NCBI GenBank assembly: GCA_007570785.1
Contig: ML661902.1
Location: 1,933,503 to 1,997,502, forward strand
Source: Antilocapra americana
Lineage: Eukaryota > Chordata > Mammalia > Artiodactyla > Antilocapridae
Direction of reading: 5' to 3'
DNA length: 64,000 nt
Both the position numbers and the translations under genes were made by a program. This document shows, piece after piece, positions 36,207 through 48,109 of the stretch. The notes beneath the pieces are model-generated. The model was not told the DNA's origin. It did not search any database and saw nothing but the letters and a program-made list of their open reading frames with translations. The stretch's first letter is position 1, and the number at the start of each line of letters is the position of its first letter.

Positions 36207-37350
36207 CTCTGCATGAGTTTTAATAAAGATCATCAGAGCTAACATGTCCAATTGCTAGTAAACTGCAACAACTGCATATCCTTAGAGACTGAATAACTGA
36301 AATCTGTTAGCTATTTCACCATTCTTAAGTTCTAATGCAGTGCCTGGGCATACAGACAAGCATCACACTAGACCCTAAGCATTCCAGGATGAAAGATATT
36401 TCCTGCTTCCAAGAAGCTCACAGTCTAGCGAGAGAGCTGGCGAACCAAGCAGTAGTTACACAGTGATAAAGCTAAATGCGGAGATGCAGAGTACCCAGCC
36501 CACTGAAAAGCTAAAATGCAGGAGTGTCATCTCAGCTTAGTTCTGAGGTATAAGGCATCATTGGGCAAAGAGAGAGGGGCACATGAAAATATACAGTGTT
36601 TCTGGAGAATGACATATGGCTGTAACAAATCATACTTCAGGAAAATGGCAGGAAAGGTAAGCAGGAGAAGTCCTTTATTATTACAATAAGAACTTTTCGT
36701 TTCAGTGTAAGTCCAAAAGAGTTTCGTTTTTTTCCAATAGAAACATGTCATCCTGAGTAAGGTATTCCATGGACTGCTACAGAAGAGTGAGTGCTGCAGT
36801 GGCTGTGATCCAAACTGCAATTGCTCACAGCCATCCAAGGGCAGAGCAATGGGAACACAGTGAATGGCAGCAGCTCTGATCAGGAGGGGGCAGTGTGCCT
36901 AGGGAAAAGGCAGGGGCAGGATAACTGTCACATCTGAGAGTTGACCCACCAGGTAGATCATGTTGATTGTCTCCAAAATTGTGAACACAGGAGGAAGAAT
37001 TAAGGGAGAAGATGAAAAACTGTTCTTGGAAGTACGAAAAGCCAGGATGCAAGCTTTGCTTCCTGGGTGTGCCTCTCTTTCTGACTGCACTGCTCAGAAG
37101 CTAGTAATTTTCAGCCAAAATTATAGCTTCCTGAGGGATAAATAAAAATCTTTTCTTACCAAAGTGGAGGTGGGGGTGGGGAAGAAAGCATGGAAAGGAG
37201 AAAGAGAAAGAAGAAGATACTTCAATGAGCAGAATGAACCATGTGGAAGAAGAGGGAAATGATCTCCACAGAAAGTGGAAAGAGAATCACTAGCATCAGC
37301 AATAGTGAACCAAACGTTTGCAGCTGTGCAAGGCTGGACTTCAGGGAGGC
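36207..37350. other. Intronic sequence with a possible old repeat
   Basis: At about 36335-36480, GCAGTGCCTGGGCATACAGA and AAGAAGCTCACAGTCTAGCG resemble a common decayed mammalian repeat, unnamed here. The rest is unassigned; the segment at about 37170-37230 is purine-rich. Confidence 0.4.
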
Positions 37351-37367
37351 TACAGTGAGACCAGCAA

Positions 37368-37503
37368 GGGGACTTCCCTAGTGGTCCAGTCGTTAAGACA
37401 CGGTGCTTCCACCACAGGGGGCACAGGATTGATCCCTGGTGGTGGATACTAAGATCCTGCAGGCCTTGCAGAGGTGGCAAAAACATAAACTAACAATAAA
37501 AAA
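37368..37503 (+). mobile_element. CHR-type SINE (tRNA-Glu derived), first of a tandem pair
   Basis: Head GGGACTTCCCTAGTGGTCCA, then GTTAAGACACGGTGCTTCCA, B-box-like GATTGATCCC, CTAAGATCCTGCAGGCC and an A-rich tail. This is the cetartiodactyl CHR SINE. TACAGTGAGACCAGCAA precedes it (37351-37367) and follows it (37504-37520). Confidence 0.88.
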
Positions 37504-37520
37504 TACAGTGAGACCAGCAA

Positions 37521-37653
37521 GGGGACTTCCTGGCGGTGCAGTGGTTAAATCAAAGAGCATCCACTTCAGGGGGCAGGGGATCGATCCCAGGTTGGAGATT
37601 CTAAGATCCTGTAGTACACACAGGAGTGGCCAAAATATAAAATAGTAATAAAA
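37521..37653 (+). mobile_element. CHR-type SINE, second of the pair
   Basis: GGGGACTTCCTGGCGGTGCA, GTGGTTAAATCAAAGAGCAT, GGATCGATCCCAGGTTGGAG, TTCTAAGATCCTGTAGTACA and an A-rich tail. Flanked left by TACAGTGAGACCAGCAA and right by TACAGTGAGATCCGAAA (37654-37670), identical over the first ten bases. Confidence 0.88.
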
Positions 37654-37670
37654 TACAGTGAGATCCGAAA

Positions 37671-40020
37671 GCCATGAAAGTAAAACTTTCAGAGAAGGCT
37701 GGCAGTTCAGCAGGAGGTCACAGACCTCAGGCACGTCTTGTTAACAAAAACCTGTTCTCTCCCTGAGGGAGCCGAGGTAACCAAGGGTCAGCAGGGCTTA
37801 CTTAACTCCTTTTTCCACAGATGGCTGATAGTTAGCAAATAGTGATATATAACTGGAGAAGTTTAATTGCAATATCAGTACTCACTTATATCATATCTGC
37901 AAAGAAATTCCTCAGCTGAACTTTAGAGCACAAGAAGTCAATTCCACCAAGGTGCTGACCTTGGTGGTCACACACTTTTTTTTTTTGACCAATATTTAAA
38001 AATTGGGAGGTTCTGCATCATTTCTGATTTCAAAAATTAGAAGATCTTGACATGAGGCCCACTCTCCCCTATGACATCCAGAGTTGGGACTAAGTAAAAG
38101 CCTCTCTCTTCAGGTGGAAAACTTGCTAATTTTGGAAACTTAGTCTAATGCTCTTGAAGAAAAGGATCTTCTTGTCACACAATCATTTTCCCTACTGTAA
38201 TCATATTCCTTTGATAAAAGCACATTCACTTCCAGTAGAAATACATTTTAAATACTATTCTTACAAACTGTCAACTTATGAACTTTTATATGTAAGAATA
38301 AAGCTGGGTTCCAGAGAAAAATTTTACAGTTGGTGTTCCTTGGTATTATGTGGTCTTTTGGTCTTAACCATCGCAGGGTTCTCTAGTCTAAGGAGACTGA
38401 TGCAAACCTGCTGGGTTTTGTGAGCTCCATGGGCTGGGTTTTGTGAGCATGCAATATCGAGATTATATGCAAAGGCAGTGAGTGTGGAAGATGCTAGTGA
38501 GACGATTCAATGCTATCAGGAAGCAAGCAAAAGAGGAAGGAAAAAAGTGAAAAAGGAAAGTAGTAACTGGGACTATGCAAGTGCACATGGAATTCATCGG
38601 AAAGAACACGTGACTCACTTGGTGTGTGAAAAGCACAGGGCCCTGGAAAGGACCCTAATTTCAAAACAGCTAACTCTTTATCATGATAAAGGCAAGCTCA
38701 ATCATTAAACAGGTCACACTGCTAAAATGTGTTAAGCACTGTCACAGTTTAGGTAACTTTAAACACTGGCCTAACACTAATTTAAAAATATAAACATTCC
38801 AGAAGCCACTTCACAGGAGGAAGCAACTGCAATCCTAGCCCTCTGCATTTTGGCTGAAGATTGCACAGTTTAGTGATACTCAGAATAAGCCGAAAAGAGA
38901 GGGCTTCTATTAAAATGTATAACATTGCACTTTGATGCAAGAAATATGAGAATGCACCACGGACACAGAAAACATCATAAGAGCAACAGGCACAGCGTTA
39001 GAAACTGGTGTTGTCTGCAGTTAGGTGCCAACCCTGTGTAAGTGAAAAGCTGAAGTGTTACGGCAAAATTCACTAAGTGAAAACTCTTACAGAGGCACTC
39101 ATGCAGACAAGTTCTGTACATATATTTTCTCTGTGACTGCATATTAGTCACTGGCAAATATTTTCTATTTATAAAAATTAATTTCAGCTTTTTCAAATTC
39201 AGGGTAATGGTCAAACGTTAGAATAATCTGGCCGAACAGACCCTTGACTAAACACATGCAAAGGGTTTAGAAATATAGACCTCCCAACGTTATTCAATAA
39301 AGGACTATTGTGTCCAGTTAATGGTCAAGAATCATTGTTTACTATTTTTGTATGATAGCGGTTTTCAATAGCTCTCTTATTTTCCTTTTAATAGACAGCA
39401 TTCCATTCAGCCAACCCCCAATGCCCTCTTTCATCATAGTGGAGAAACTGTTCTGTATTCCAGTTTGCAAAGTTGCATGTTGCCAATAAGAGACCACACA
39501 CCACTGACTCCTGCTTGCAACAGTGGAACATTAGAACAGCCTCTGGATCCCCAAATCACTATAAAGCAGCGTTTAAGTCTCACGATCTGGAATCTTCTCA
39601 CCTTTAACCAACAATAAGCATGCTAGTTAATATGCATACTAGTGAATTATTTGTTGATTATTACCTTGCAGCTCCATTCTACCGGCCTTACAATGTAAGT
39701 CATTCCACTTTGTTTTTCAGCCTGTCTAGATCTTGTAACATAGATTTATACCCTAACAATTCGTAGCTTGCTTTTATACAGTTACACAATAAAGGTTCAT
39801 CCTAACAAAGTGCATGTAGACTTGGTGGTCCTAGCCATACGCTTGGTTGGTTAAATTTCCTAAGGTTCTACTTTTAATTTCAAGCAACCAGTATTGAGAT
39901 ATTTCTAACATACAAAACATGCTTCCTCACCTCCAAAGGATATTTTGTTGAGTTTAACTTAAATTTTGAACATTAGCTTGAGCCATCATAATAAACATAA
40001 GTCATTATTGAAAGCGGCAT
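37671..40020. other. Intronic sequence, no gene seen
   Basis: About 2.3 kb of unique intron. A T-run at about 37977-37986. Open frames at 38148-38423 and 38478-38708 have no recognisable domain. Confidence 0.4.
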
Positions 40021-43000
40021 AGTTCAGTTCAGTTACACAGGCATGTCTGACTCTTCATGACCCCATGAACTTCAGTATGCCAGGCTTCCTTGTCCATCAC
40101 CAACTCATGGAGCTTACTCAAACTCCCGCCCATCAAGTCAGTGATACCATCCAAACATCTCTTCCTCTGTCGTCCCCTTCTCCTCCAGCCTTCAATGTTT
40201 CCCAGCATCAGGGTATTTTCCAAAGAGTCAGTTCTTCTCATCAGGAAGCGAAAGTACTGAAGCTTCATCTTCAGCATTAGTCATTCCAGTGAATATACAG
40301 GACTGATTTCCTTTAGGATGGACTGGTTGAATCGCCTTCCTGTCCAAGGAACACTCAAGAGTCTTCCACAACACCACAGTTCAAAACCATCGAATCTTCG
40401 GTGCTCAGCTTTTGTTATACTCCAACTCTACATCCATATATGACTACCGGAAAAACCAAAGCTTTGACTAGATGAGCCTTTGTTGGCAAAGTAATGTCTC
40501 TGCTTTTTAATATGCTGTCTAGGTTTGTCATAGCTTTTCTTATAAGGAGCAAGTGTCTTAATTTCATGGCTCCAGTCACAACCTGCAGTGATTTTGGAGC
40601 CCAATAAAATAAACTTTCTCACTGTTTCCATTGTTTCCCCATCTATTTATCATGAAGTGATGGGACCAGATCCCATGATCTTAGTTTTCTGAATGTTGAG
40701 CTTTAAGCCAACTTTTTCACTCTCCTCTTTCATGTTCATCAAGAGGCTCTTTAGTTCTTCTTCACTTTCTGCCACAAAGGTGCTATCATCTGCATATATG
40801 AGCTATTGATATTTCTCCCAGCAATCTTGATTCCAGCTTGTGCTTCATCCAGCCCAGTGTTTCTCATGATGTACTCTGCAAATAAGAAAAATAAGCTGGG
40901 TGACAATATACAGCCTTGACATACTCCTTTCCTGATTTGAAACCAGTCTATTGTTCCATGTCCAGTTCTGACTGTTCCTTCTTGATGTGCATATAGATCT
41001 CTCAGGAGACAGCTAAGGTGGTCTGGTACTCCCAGCTCTTTAAAAACTTTCCACAGTTGGTTGTGATCCACACAGTCAAAGGTGTTAGCACAGTAAATAA
41101 AGCAGATGTTTTTCTGGAACTCTCTTGCTTTTTCGATGAGCCAATGGATAATGGCAATTTGATCTCTGGTTTCTCTGACTTTTCTAAATCCAACTTGAAC
41201 ATCTGGAGGTTCACAGTTCACGTACTATTGAAGCCTGGCTTAGAGAATTTTGAGCATTAATTTGCTAGTGTGTGAGATGAGTGCAATTGTGTGATAGTCT
41301 GAACATTCTTTGGCATTGCCTTTCTTTGGGATTGGAATGAAAACTGACCTTTTCCAGTTCTGTGGCCACTGCTGAGTTCCCCAAATTTGCTGGCATATTG
41401 AGTGCAGCACTTTGACAGCATCATCTTTTAGGATTTGAAATAGCTCAACTGGAATTCCATCACCTCCACTAGCTTTGCTTGCAGTAATGGCCCACTGCAA
41501 GTAATGTTTCCTAAGGCCCACTTGACTTCACATTCCAGGGTGTCTGGCTCTAGGTGAGTGATCACACCATCATGGTTATCTGGGTCATGAAGATCTTTTT
41601 TGTATAGTTCTTCTGTGTATTCTTGCCACTTCTTCTTAATATCTTTTGCTTCTGTTAGGTCCATACCACTTCTGTCTTTTATTGTGCTCATCTTTACATG
41701 AAATGTTCCCTTGGTATCTCTAATTTTTTTTGGAATGATCTCTAGTCTTTACCATTCTATTGTTATCCTCTATTTCTTTGCATTGTTCACTTTAAGAAGA
41801 CCTTCTTTTCTCTCCTTGCTATTCTTTGGAACTCTGCATTCATGTAGGTATATATTTCCTTTTCTCCTTTGCCTTTAGCGTCTCTTCTTTTCTCAGCCTT
41901 TTGTAAGGCCTCCTCAGACAGCAATTTTGCCTTTTTTGCATTTATTTTTCTTGGGGATGATCTTGATCACTGCCTCCTGTACAATGTCACGAACTTCCAT
42001 CCATAGTTCTTCAGACACTCTGTCTATCAGATCTTATCTCTTGAATCTATTTGTCACTTCCACTGTAAAATCATAAGGGATTTGATATAGGTCATGCCTG
42101 AATGGTCTAATGGTTTTCCCCCACTTTCTTCAATTTAAGTCTGAATTTGACAAGGAGTTCATGATCTGAGTCACAGTTAGCTCCCGGCCTTGTTTTTGTA
42201 GACTGTATAGAGCTTCTCCATCTGTGGCTGCAAAGGATATAATCAGTCTAACTTTGGTACTGATCATCTGGTGATGTCCATGTGTAGAGTCCTGTGATGT
42301 TGGAAAAGGGTGCTTGCTATGACCAGTGCATTCTCTTGGCAAAACTGTTAGCCTTTGCCCAGCTTCATTCTGTACCCCAAGGCCAAATGTGCCTGTTACT
42401 CCACGTATCTCTTGACTTTCTACTTTTGCATTCCAGTCCCTTATAATGAAAATGGTATCTTTTTTGGGTGTTAGTTCTAGAAGGTCTTGTAGGTCTTCAC
42501 AGAACCCTTCAACTTCAGCTTCTTTAGCATCATTGGTTGGGGCATAAGACTTAGATTACTGTGATAATGAATGGTTTGTCTTTCAAATGAACAGCAATCA
42601 TCCTGTCAAATTACTGAGATTGCAGCCAAGTACTGCATTTTGGATTCTTTTGTTGACTATGAGGGCTACTCCATTTATTCTGAGGTATTCTTGCCCACAG
42701 TAGTAGATATAATGGTCATCTGAGTTAAATTCGCCCAATCCAGCCCATTTTAGTTCACTGATTCCTAAAATGTCGATGTTCACTCTTGCCATCTCCTGTT
42801 TGACCACTTCCAATTTACCTTGATTCATGGACCTAACTGGAGAAGGAAATGGCAACCCACTCCATTATTCTTGCCTGGAGATTCCCAGGGAGAGAGGAGC
42901 CTGGTGGGCTGCTAACTATGTGGTCGCACAGAGTTGGACACAACTGAAGCAACTTAGCAACAGCAGCAGCAGGGACCTAACATCCAGAGTTCCTATGCAA

Positions 43001-43577
43001 TACTGTTCTTTACAGAATTGGACTTTACTTCCATCACCAGTCACATCCACAACTGGGTGGTGTTTTTGCTTTGGCTCCATCTCTTCCTTATTTCTGGAGT
43101 TACTTCTCCACTGTTCTCCAGTGGCATATTGAGCACCTACTGACCTGGGAGTTCATCTTTCAGTGTCCTGTCCTTTTGCCTTTTCATAGTGTTTATAGGA
43201 TTTTCAAGGAAAGAATGCAGAAGTGATTTGCCATTCCCGTCTCCTTTGGACCACATTTTGTCAAAACTCTCCACCATGACTGATGACATTTAAGACGGTG
43301 GAGTAGAAGGACATGCACTCAGCGCTCATCTTCTCCCTTGAGAACTCCAAAATGACAACTCGGTGCTGAACAACCATTGACAGAATGTTGGATCCCACCA
43401 AAAAAATACACCCCACGTCCAGGGCCAAAGGAGAAGACCCAGAAAGATGGTAAGGGGGTGAAATTGCAATTAAAATCAAACCCCATACCCAGCAGAGACG
43501 CTAGGAGGGCTCAAACAAAACCTTGTGCACACCAAGAGACTCCATAGAGACTGAGCCAGACCTGCCTTTGAGTGTGG
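40021..43577 (-). mobile_element. Near full-length BovB LINE with inverted 5' segment
   Basis: On the minus strand the 3' end is at 40021 (AGTTCAGTTCAGTT) and the body runs to about 43280. Remnants of the endonuclease domain (42598-42855, including MARVNIDILGISELKWAGLG) and of the RT domain (40751-41221) are readable. The RT active-site YADD is still encoded at about 40790-40800 but in a different frame from the upstream RT segment, so the copy is dead. From about 43291 to 43577 the extreme BovB 5' end follows in the opposite orientation (AAGACGGTGGAGTAGAAGG, CTCAAACAAAACCTTGTGCA). A SINE at 42838-42972 interrupts the endonuclease region. No convincing target duplication. Confidence 0.93.
42838..42972 (+). 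mobile_element. Bov-A SINE inserted in the BovB endonuclease region
   Basis: TGGAGAAGGAAATGGCAACC, CCATTATTCTTGCCTGGAGA, CAACTGAAGCAACTTAGCAA and a (CAG)n end. Flanked by GGACCTAAC at 42829-42837 and 42973-42981; removing the SINE and one copy restores continuous BovB. Confidence 0.93.
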
Positions 43578-43624
43578 AAGCAACACAATGGAGCATCAAA
43601 GTCAGAAGCATTGTAAAGTCCTGG

Positions 43625-43772
43625 GCTCACTGCTCAAATTTATCAGGTTACTGAGGACTGCCTGACCACTCGACTGCTTATGCACAAAATGGGAATGGGA
43701 ATAAGAACACATTTCTCACACTGTTGTGGGGATGACTGAATAGATAAATAAGAGCACTCATAAAACACACCT
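43625..43772 (+). mobile_element. MIR SINE
   Basis: Diverged MIR between the two BovB copies: CACAAAATGGGAATGGGAAT, AAGAACACATTTCTCACACT, GTTGTGGGGATGACTGAATA, AGAGCACTCATAAAACA. It probably predates both insertions. Confidence 0.6.
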
Positions 43773-43923
43773 CTGCATCATTCCTCTAGAAACTGGAATG
43801 CTCCCAGAATCTGCTGAGACAGGTGAAACTTCTGCCTCTAGTCTCATAGTTCCTGACCAGGACAAGGAGTTCTCATGCTTGATTTGATCATTATTGTCTA
43901 TTTGCCTATGCTAGGTAGGCTGA

Positions 43924-44571
43924 TTAGTTTTCTGTCTGCCCTCTGATGGATAAGGATAAGAGGCTTATGGAAGTTTCCCGATGGGAGACACTGACTGAAG
44001 GGGAAACTGGGACTTGTTCTGACGGGCAAGGTCATGCTCAGTAAACCTTTAATACAATTTTCTGTTGATGGGCGGGGCTGTGTTCTTGTGTTCTGTTGTC
44101 TAACCTGAGGATAAAGGTCCCTCTAGTCAAAGCTATGATTTTTCCAGTAGTCATGTATGGATGTGAGAGTTGGCTATAAACAAAGCTGAGCACTGGAGAA
44201 TTGATGCTTTTGAACTGTGGTGTTGTGGAAGACTCTTGAGAGTCCCTTGGACTGCAAGGAGATCCAACCAGTCCATCCTAAAGGAAATCAGTCCTGAATA
44301 TTCATTGGAAGGACTGATGCTGAAGCTGAAACTCCAACACTTTGGCCACCTGATGCAAAGAGTTGACTCATTTGAAAAGCCCCTAATGCAGGAAAAGATT
44401 AAAGGCAGGAGGAGAAGAAGACAACAGAGGATGGGATGGTTGGATGGCATCACTGACTCAATGGACATGAGTTTGAGGAAGCTCCAGGAGTTGGTGATGG
44501 ACAGGGAAGGCTGGCGTGCTACAGTCCATAGGGTTGCAGAGAGTCGGACACAACTGGGCGACTGAACTGAT
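43924..44571 (+). mobile_element. BovB 3' part with inverted 5' segment and perfect target duplication
   Basis: 43924 to about 44095 is BovB 5' UTR sequence in antisense (CTGCCCTCTGATGGATAAGG, GGGAGACACTGACTGAAGGG, TTCTGTTGATGGGCGGGGCT). At about 44106 it switches to sense BovB 3' sequence (GGTCCCTCTAGTCAAAGCTA, AGAATTGATGCTTTTGAACT, GAGAGTCGGACACAACTGGG, end GACTGAACTGA). Direct repeats GTAGGCTGA at 43915-43923 and 44572-44580 enclose both parts, so they arrived as one insertion. Confidence 0.9.
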
Positions 44572-44580
44572 GTAGGCTGA

Positions 44581-46066
44581 ATCTATCACTGCTATCGTTA
44601 TGTTAGCCAGTGATCTAACAAATGAAAAAAAGGGGGTACAGGATACAACAAATAAAAGGAGCCTTCCAAAATAAACCAGAAAGGCATTCTCCTCCTTTCT
44701 ATTGTAAGCAGAGAAATGGGTTTCCCAAATAAAGAGCTTCCTACATGGAGATGGGGGTAAGAAGTGGCGCTACAAACTGATTTATACCAACTGGGCCCAT
44801 CACACCCGTCCAGTTCTTTTGATAAACGTTAGGTGCATCCTGGAATAATCAGCAAGAACTTTTTGCAGTAAACCTGGCTGCAAGTTCAAACAAGCATTAG
44901 CAGACAGACATAACATCACCAAGTCACCTGTTACTTCCACTCTTGAACTCCCCTCTTTCACTTTTTAGGCACTCCAACCACCACTCTGCATGAAAGACTC
45001 ACCATTCCCGGAGGATCAGCTAATCTAGTCAAATCAGGAGGCAGAATGCTTCTCTGAGTGAAAACACTGAATTCTAAATTCAGGGGTTTATTCTGCAGAT
45101 GTTAGCTATTTCACTTTCAAGATTCTTATACGCTCTCCATGCAAAGGATGGAGATATCCATATAACTCCTAACAAACCACATTCATCTCACTAATGGAGA
45201 ATTACTTCTAACATTCATTTAATTCATTAATTTTGTGGTTCATACTTATCAAGCAGTATCTGAAGTGTTCTTAGCGACCACTTTAGATGGCAGACTCTCC
45301 CTAGGCTTCATCTTACATAACCAACCATGTCTACAGGGGAAGATAACTTGAGCACACACTTGTATTACTGACTATACTGAAGTATATTAAAAGTAAATTA
45401 TGATTAGTAACAAGAAGAATGGAGGGGTTTGATTGTTGTTAAGTTTGTGTTCCCTGTGGAAGAAGGATTGGAGAATAAAAGACAGAAGCTTCAAAGACAG
45501 GAAACACAGATCCTGTAGCTGTGGGTAGTGCTCCAGGAGCTTCTATAGATGTTTAAGGGACTGATGATTTGGTTTGTACCTCATAGGAGGAGCCACACAA
45601 AAAAAAAAAAAGAAAGAAAGAAAAGAAAACAATGGACTGGGAACCAAGCAGCAAAAACTTCCCTGTTCCCTGTTATTCTTCCTGCTAAAGAGTCTGTACA
45701 GAGTAGAGAACTGACTGCAGCAGCTCCTGCTCTAGCTAAAACATACTGTCTGCTAGGTTTTGGCTCACTCTGGATCCCAAAGCAATCCAGGAAATCTGAA
45801 TTACCCCTGTCCTCCAATAATATTGTTGATTTCAATCTCCTTTAAATGTATAAATTAGGATACCCTGTATAGTTTCTTTGTCAATAGGTAGACAGATAGA
45901 CTGATTTTGTTTTACAATGATACTTCAATCATTCTACAGAAAAGAATCACCCAGGAAGACTTTCAAAATTAGACTTGCCATCCCACAGACATACTGAATT
46001 AGAATCTCTGTGGTGGGACCCAAGCATGGGTATGCTGGGGGTTAAAGAAAGGTACTATTTGGATCA
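44581..46066. other. Intronic sequence, no gene seen
   Basis: Unassigned. A-run plus (GAAA)n at about 45600-45628. An open frame at 45549-45845 crosses this run and is low-complexity at its start. Confidence 0.4.
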
Positions 46067-46281
46067 GGGCTCCCCTGGTGGCTCAGTGGTAAAGAATTTG
46101 CCTCAATGTTGAAGATGTAGGAGATGCAGGTTCAATTGTTGAGTCGGGAAGATGGCCTGGAGGAGGAAATGTCAACACACTCCAGTATTTTTGCCTGGGG
46201 AAATGTCCCATGGGCAGAGGAGCCTGGTGGGCTACAGTCCAGGGTTGCAAAGAGTCAGACACAACTGAACGACTAAAAACA
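46067..46281 (+). mobile_element. Bov-tA SINE
   Basis: GGGCTCCCCTGGTGGCTCAG, a partly duplicated head middle (TTGAAGATGTAGGAGATGCA), GGAGGAGGAAATGTCAACAC, AGGAGCCTGGTGGGCTACAG, GCAAAGAGTCAGACACAACT. Confidence 0.93.
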
Positions 46282-46874
46282 CGTGCTATCTGGAGCAGGT
46301 ATACACCCCTGGTAAAGAACCAGTGGAGAAGTGCCAGTGTGCAATAATGATGAACTAGGTTTTCAAACCAATCTCCCTTCACCAGCAAAAAACAGAACTT
46401 AAAAATGCTGGTCATTTTTGTTTAATAAATCACTTCAAAATCATCAAACAGGTGACAAGATAATAAGGTTTTATAAGAACAATCTGATAATTATTGAAGG
46501 AAAAACAAGAACCCAGAGAGATAAGCTAGCATGGGAACACAACTTTCCTTGAATGCAAATTTCAAAATTCCTATCGACCTGAATTTTCTCTTAATGGATT
46601 CACTAGCAGGTGTTTGAAGTCCCAAGCTGACACAGGGTGAGGCCTCTACTAGGAGACCACCCTGGAAGAAGAAAAAAATAGATTCCCTACGGAACTCCAA
46701 CTTAAACTAAGGGTACAGGTGAAATATAATAGGTTTGCAGCTGTGATCAGCATTATGAGGGTCATCCAAAGAAGCTCAGGCCTTGAACTTGGTGGTGCAG
46801 ACTCAAAGTGCCTCCAGAAGGCAGAAGCAAATACATATTCTCTCTGGAGGAAGATGCCACAAGTAAACGTGACT
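46282..46874. other. Intronic sequence, no gene seen
   Basis: Nothing recognised; short open frames only. Confidence 0.4.
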
Positions 46875-47405
46875 GTATTCAAATAAAGTACTTCTGCTGA
46901 TCAAAAGATATCAAGAAAAAGAAAAGACAAGCCACTGAATGGAGGAAAAAATTGTAATATACATAATAGACAAAGGACTAGAATATAGAACATAGACAGT
47001 CCTATATAATAAGACCTATACAGATACTTCACAAAAGAGGAAATCCAAATGGTGAATAAACACATGAAAAGGTGCTCAACCTCATCAGTAACCAGAGATC
47101 ATCGTAGTAAATTAAAAAAAAGCAAACCACTAAAGTTCCTATAGTATGATTATATTTACAGAAAAGTCAAAAACAAGTATGATCAAATAATATTGTTTAC
47201 TGTGTGCAAAATTCTAAAGAGAAAGCAAAAGAACTGGGGAGCTGTAAGGGGTTATAACTGGGATGGGATGCACAGGAGAGCTGGTAATATTCTTTTTCTT
47301 GACCTGGTGATGACTGCCAGGATTTATGTTTACAATAATTCTTAAAACCATACTTCCAGCTTTATATACTCTCCTGATCACATGTGATATTTCATAATGA
47401 AGCTA
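46875..47405 (+). mobile_element. Old L1M 3' region, sense
   Basis: ORF2 end and 3' UTR landmarks in order: GATCAAAAGATATCAAGAAA, ACAAGCCACTGAATGGAGGA, AATGGTGAATAAACACATGA, AAAGGTGCTCAACCTCATCA, then ACTGGGATGGGATGCACAGG and CTTTTTCTTGACCTGGTGAT. Confidence 0.7.
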
Positions 47406-47535
47406 TTTAAAAAGGAGAGGAAAGAGGAGTAATAACAAGAGGGAAGAAGAGAAGCACAAACGAGGAGAAGGAGGAGGCAGAATTGGAGGTGGCAGAGAAG
47501 CAGAGGGAGAAGGGGGTGAAGAGGAAGAAGGTTTA
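47405..47535. repeat. Purine-rich tract (GA-rich)
   Basis: Mainly G and A on the plus strand (for example GAGGAGAAGGAGGAGGCAGA). Low-complexity. Confidence 0.75.
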
Positions 47536-47746
47536 ACACCAGCTTAAATCCCAGGTTCTGTAAGACCAGTGACCATGAATTTTCCTTTGAGTGTACTACT
47601 GTCAGATCAGTTCTTATCATATAGCCCCTTTCTGCAAACATTCTCTGCTGCCCCACTATTCACTGTGCTCTGAATTCAGCTGTTGTCCTGATTTTTGGTT
47701 CTCTTTGATAGCCTTCTCGATCAGCCAAAAACTATGACACAATATA

Positions 47747-48109
47747 TCAGGAGTATTCAAGGAACAGATGATATGGGCAGGACACCACAGGATGAGACTT
47801 ACTCAACATAATTTCAGCTTCATTTAATCTTACAGATATCATTCTTATAGGTATGATAAATACCTCCTTAGCTGTGGCTTTGCTTTCATGGATATTGTCC
47901 ATGAGTTTCACCAATGCTGAACAGTCCTGATAGAATGTATGATCATCAATGCCATGTTCTCCAGGTATACTATGACAGCAAGTCTGTGAATTTTCTCGTC
48001 TCAGCCTCAGCAGGAGTATTCCCACAGATTTGTTTTTTTTTTTTTTTAATAACTTTAAAAATGCAGTTGGGAAAAATGTAGTCAGTAAACATAACTCATA
48101 GCTTCTCAC
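47747..48109 (-). other. Unidentified open frame, weak candidate
   Basis: A 120-codon frame on the minus strand. Its middle (for example GEHGIDDHTFYQDCSALVKL and MDNIHESKATAKE) is more protein-like in composition than other frames here. The start crosses an A-rich run giving KKKKNK, and there is no poly(A) at the expected 3' side. It could be a fragment of an old processed copy, part of an unrecognised repeat, or chance. No function is proposed. Confidence 0.15.

Noticed and set aside
44151..44468. Minus-strand open frames over BovB tails (also at 35816-36094, 11085-11435, 59168-59485)
   Set aside because: The same serine-rich peptide recurs because BovB 3' tails are open on the antisense strand. 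They are repeat shadows.
47405..47535. Purine tract as an exon-like Glu/Lys-rich coding segment
   Set aside because: Low-complexity GA-rich DNA behind an L1M end, with no splice sites.
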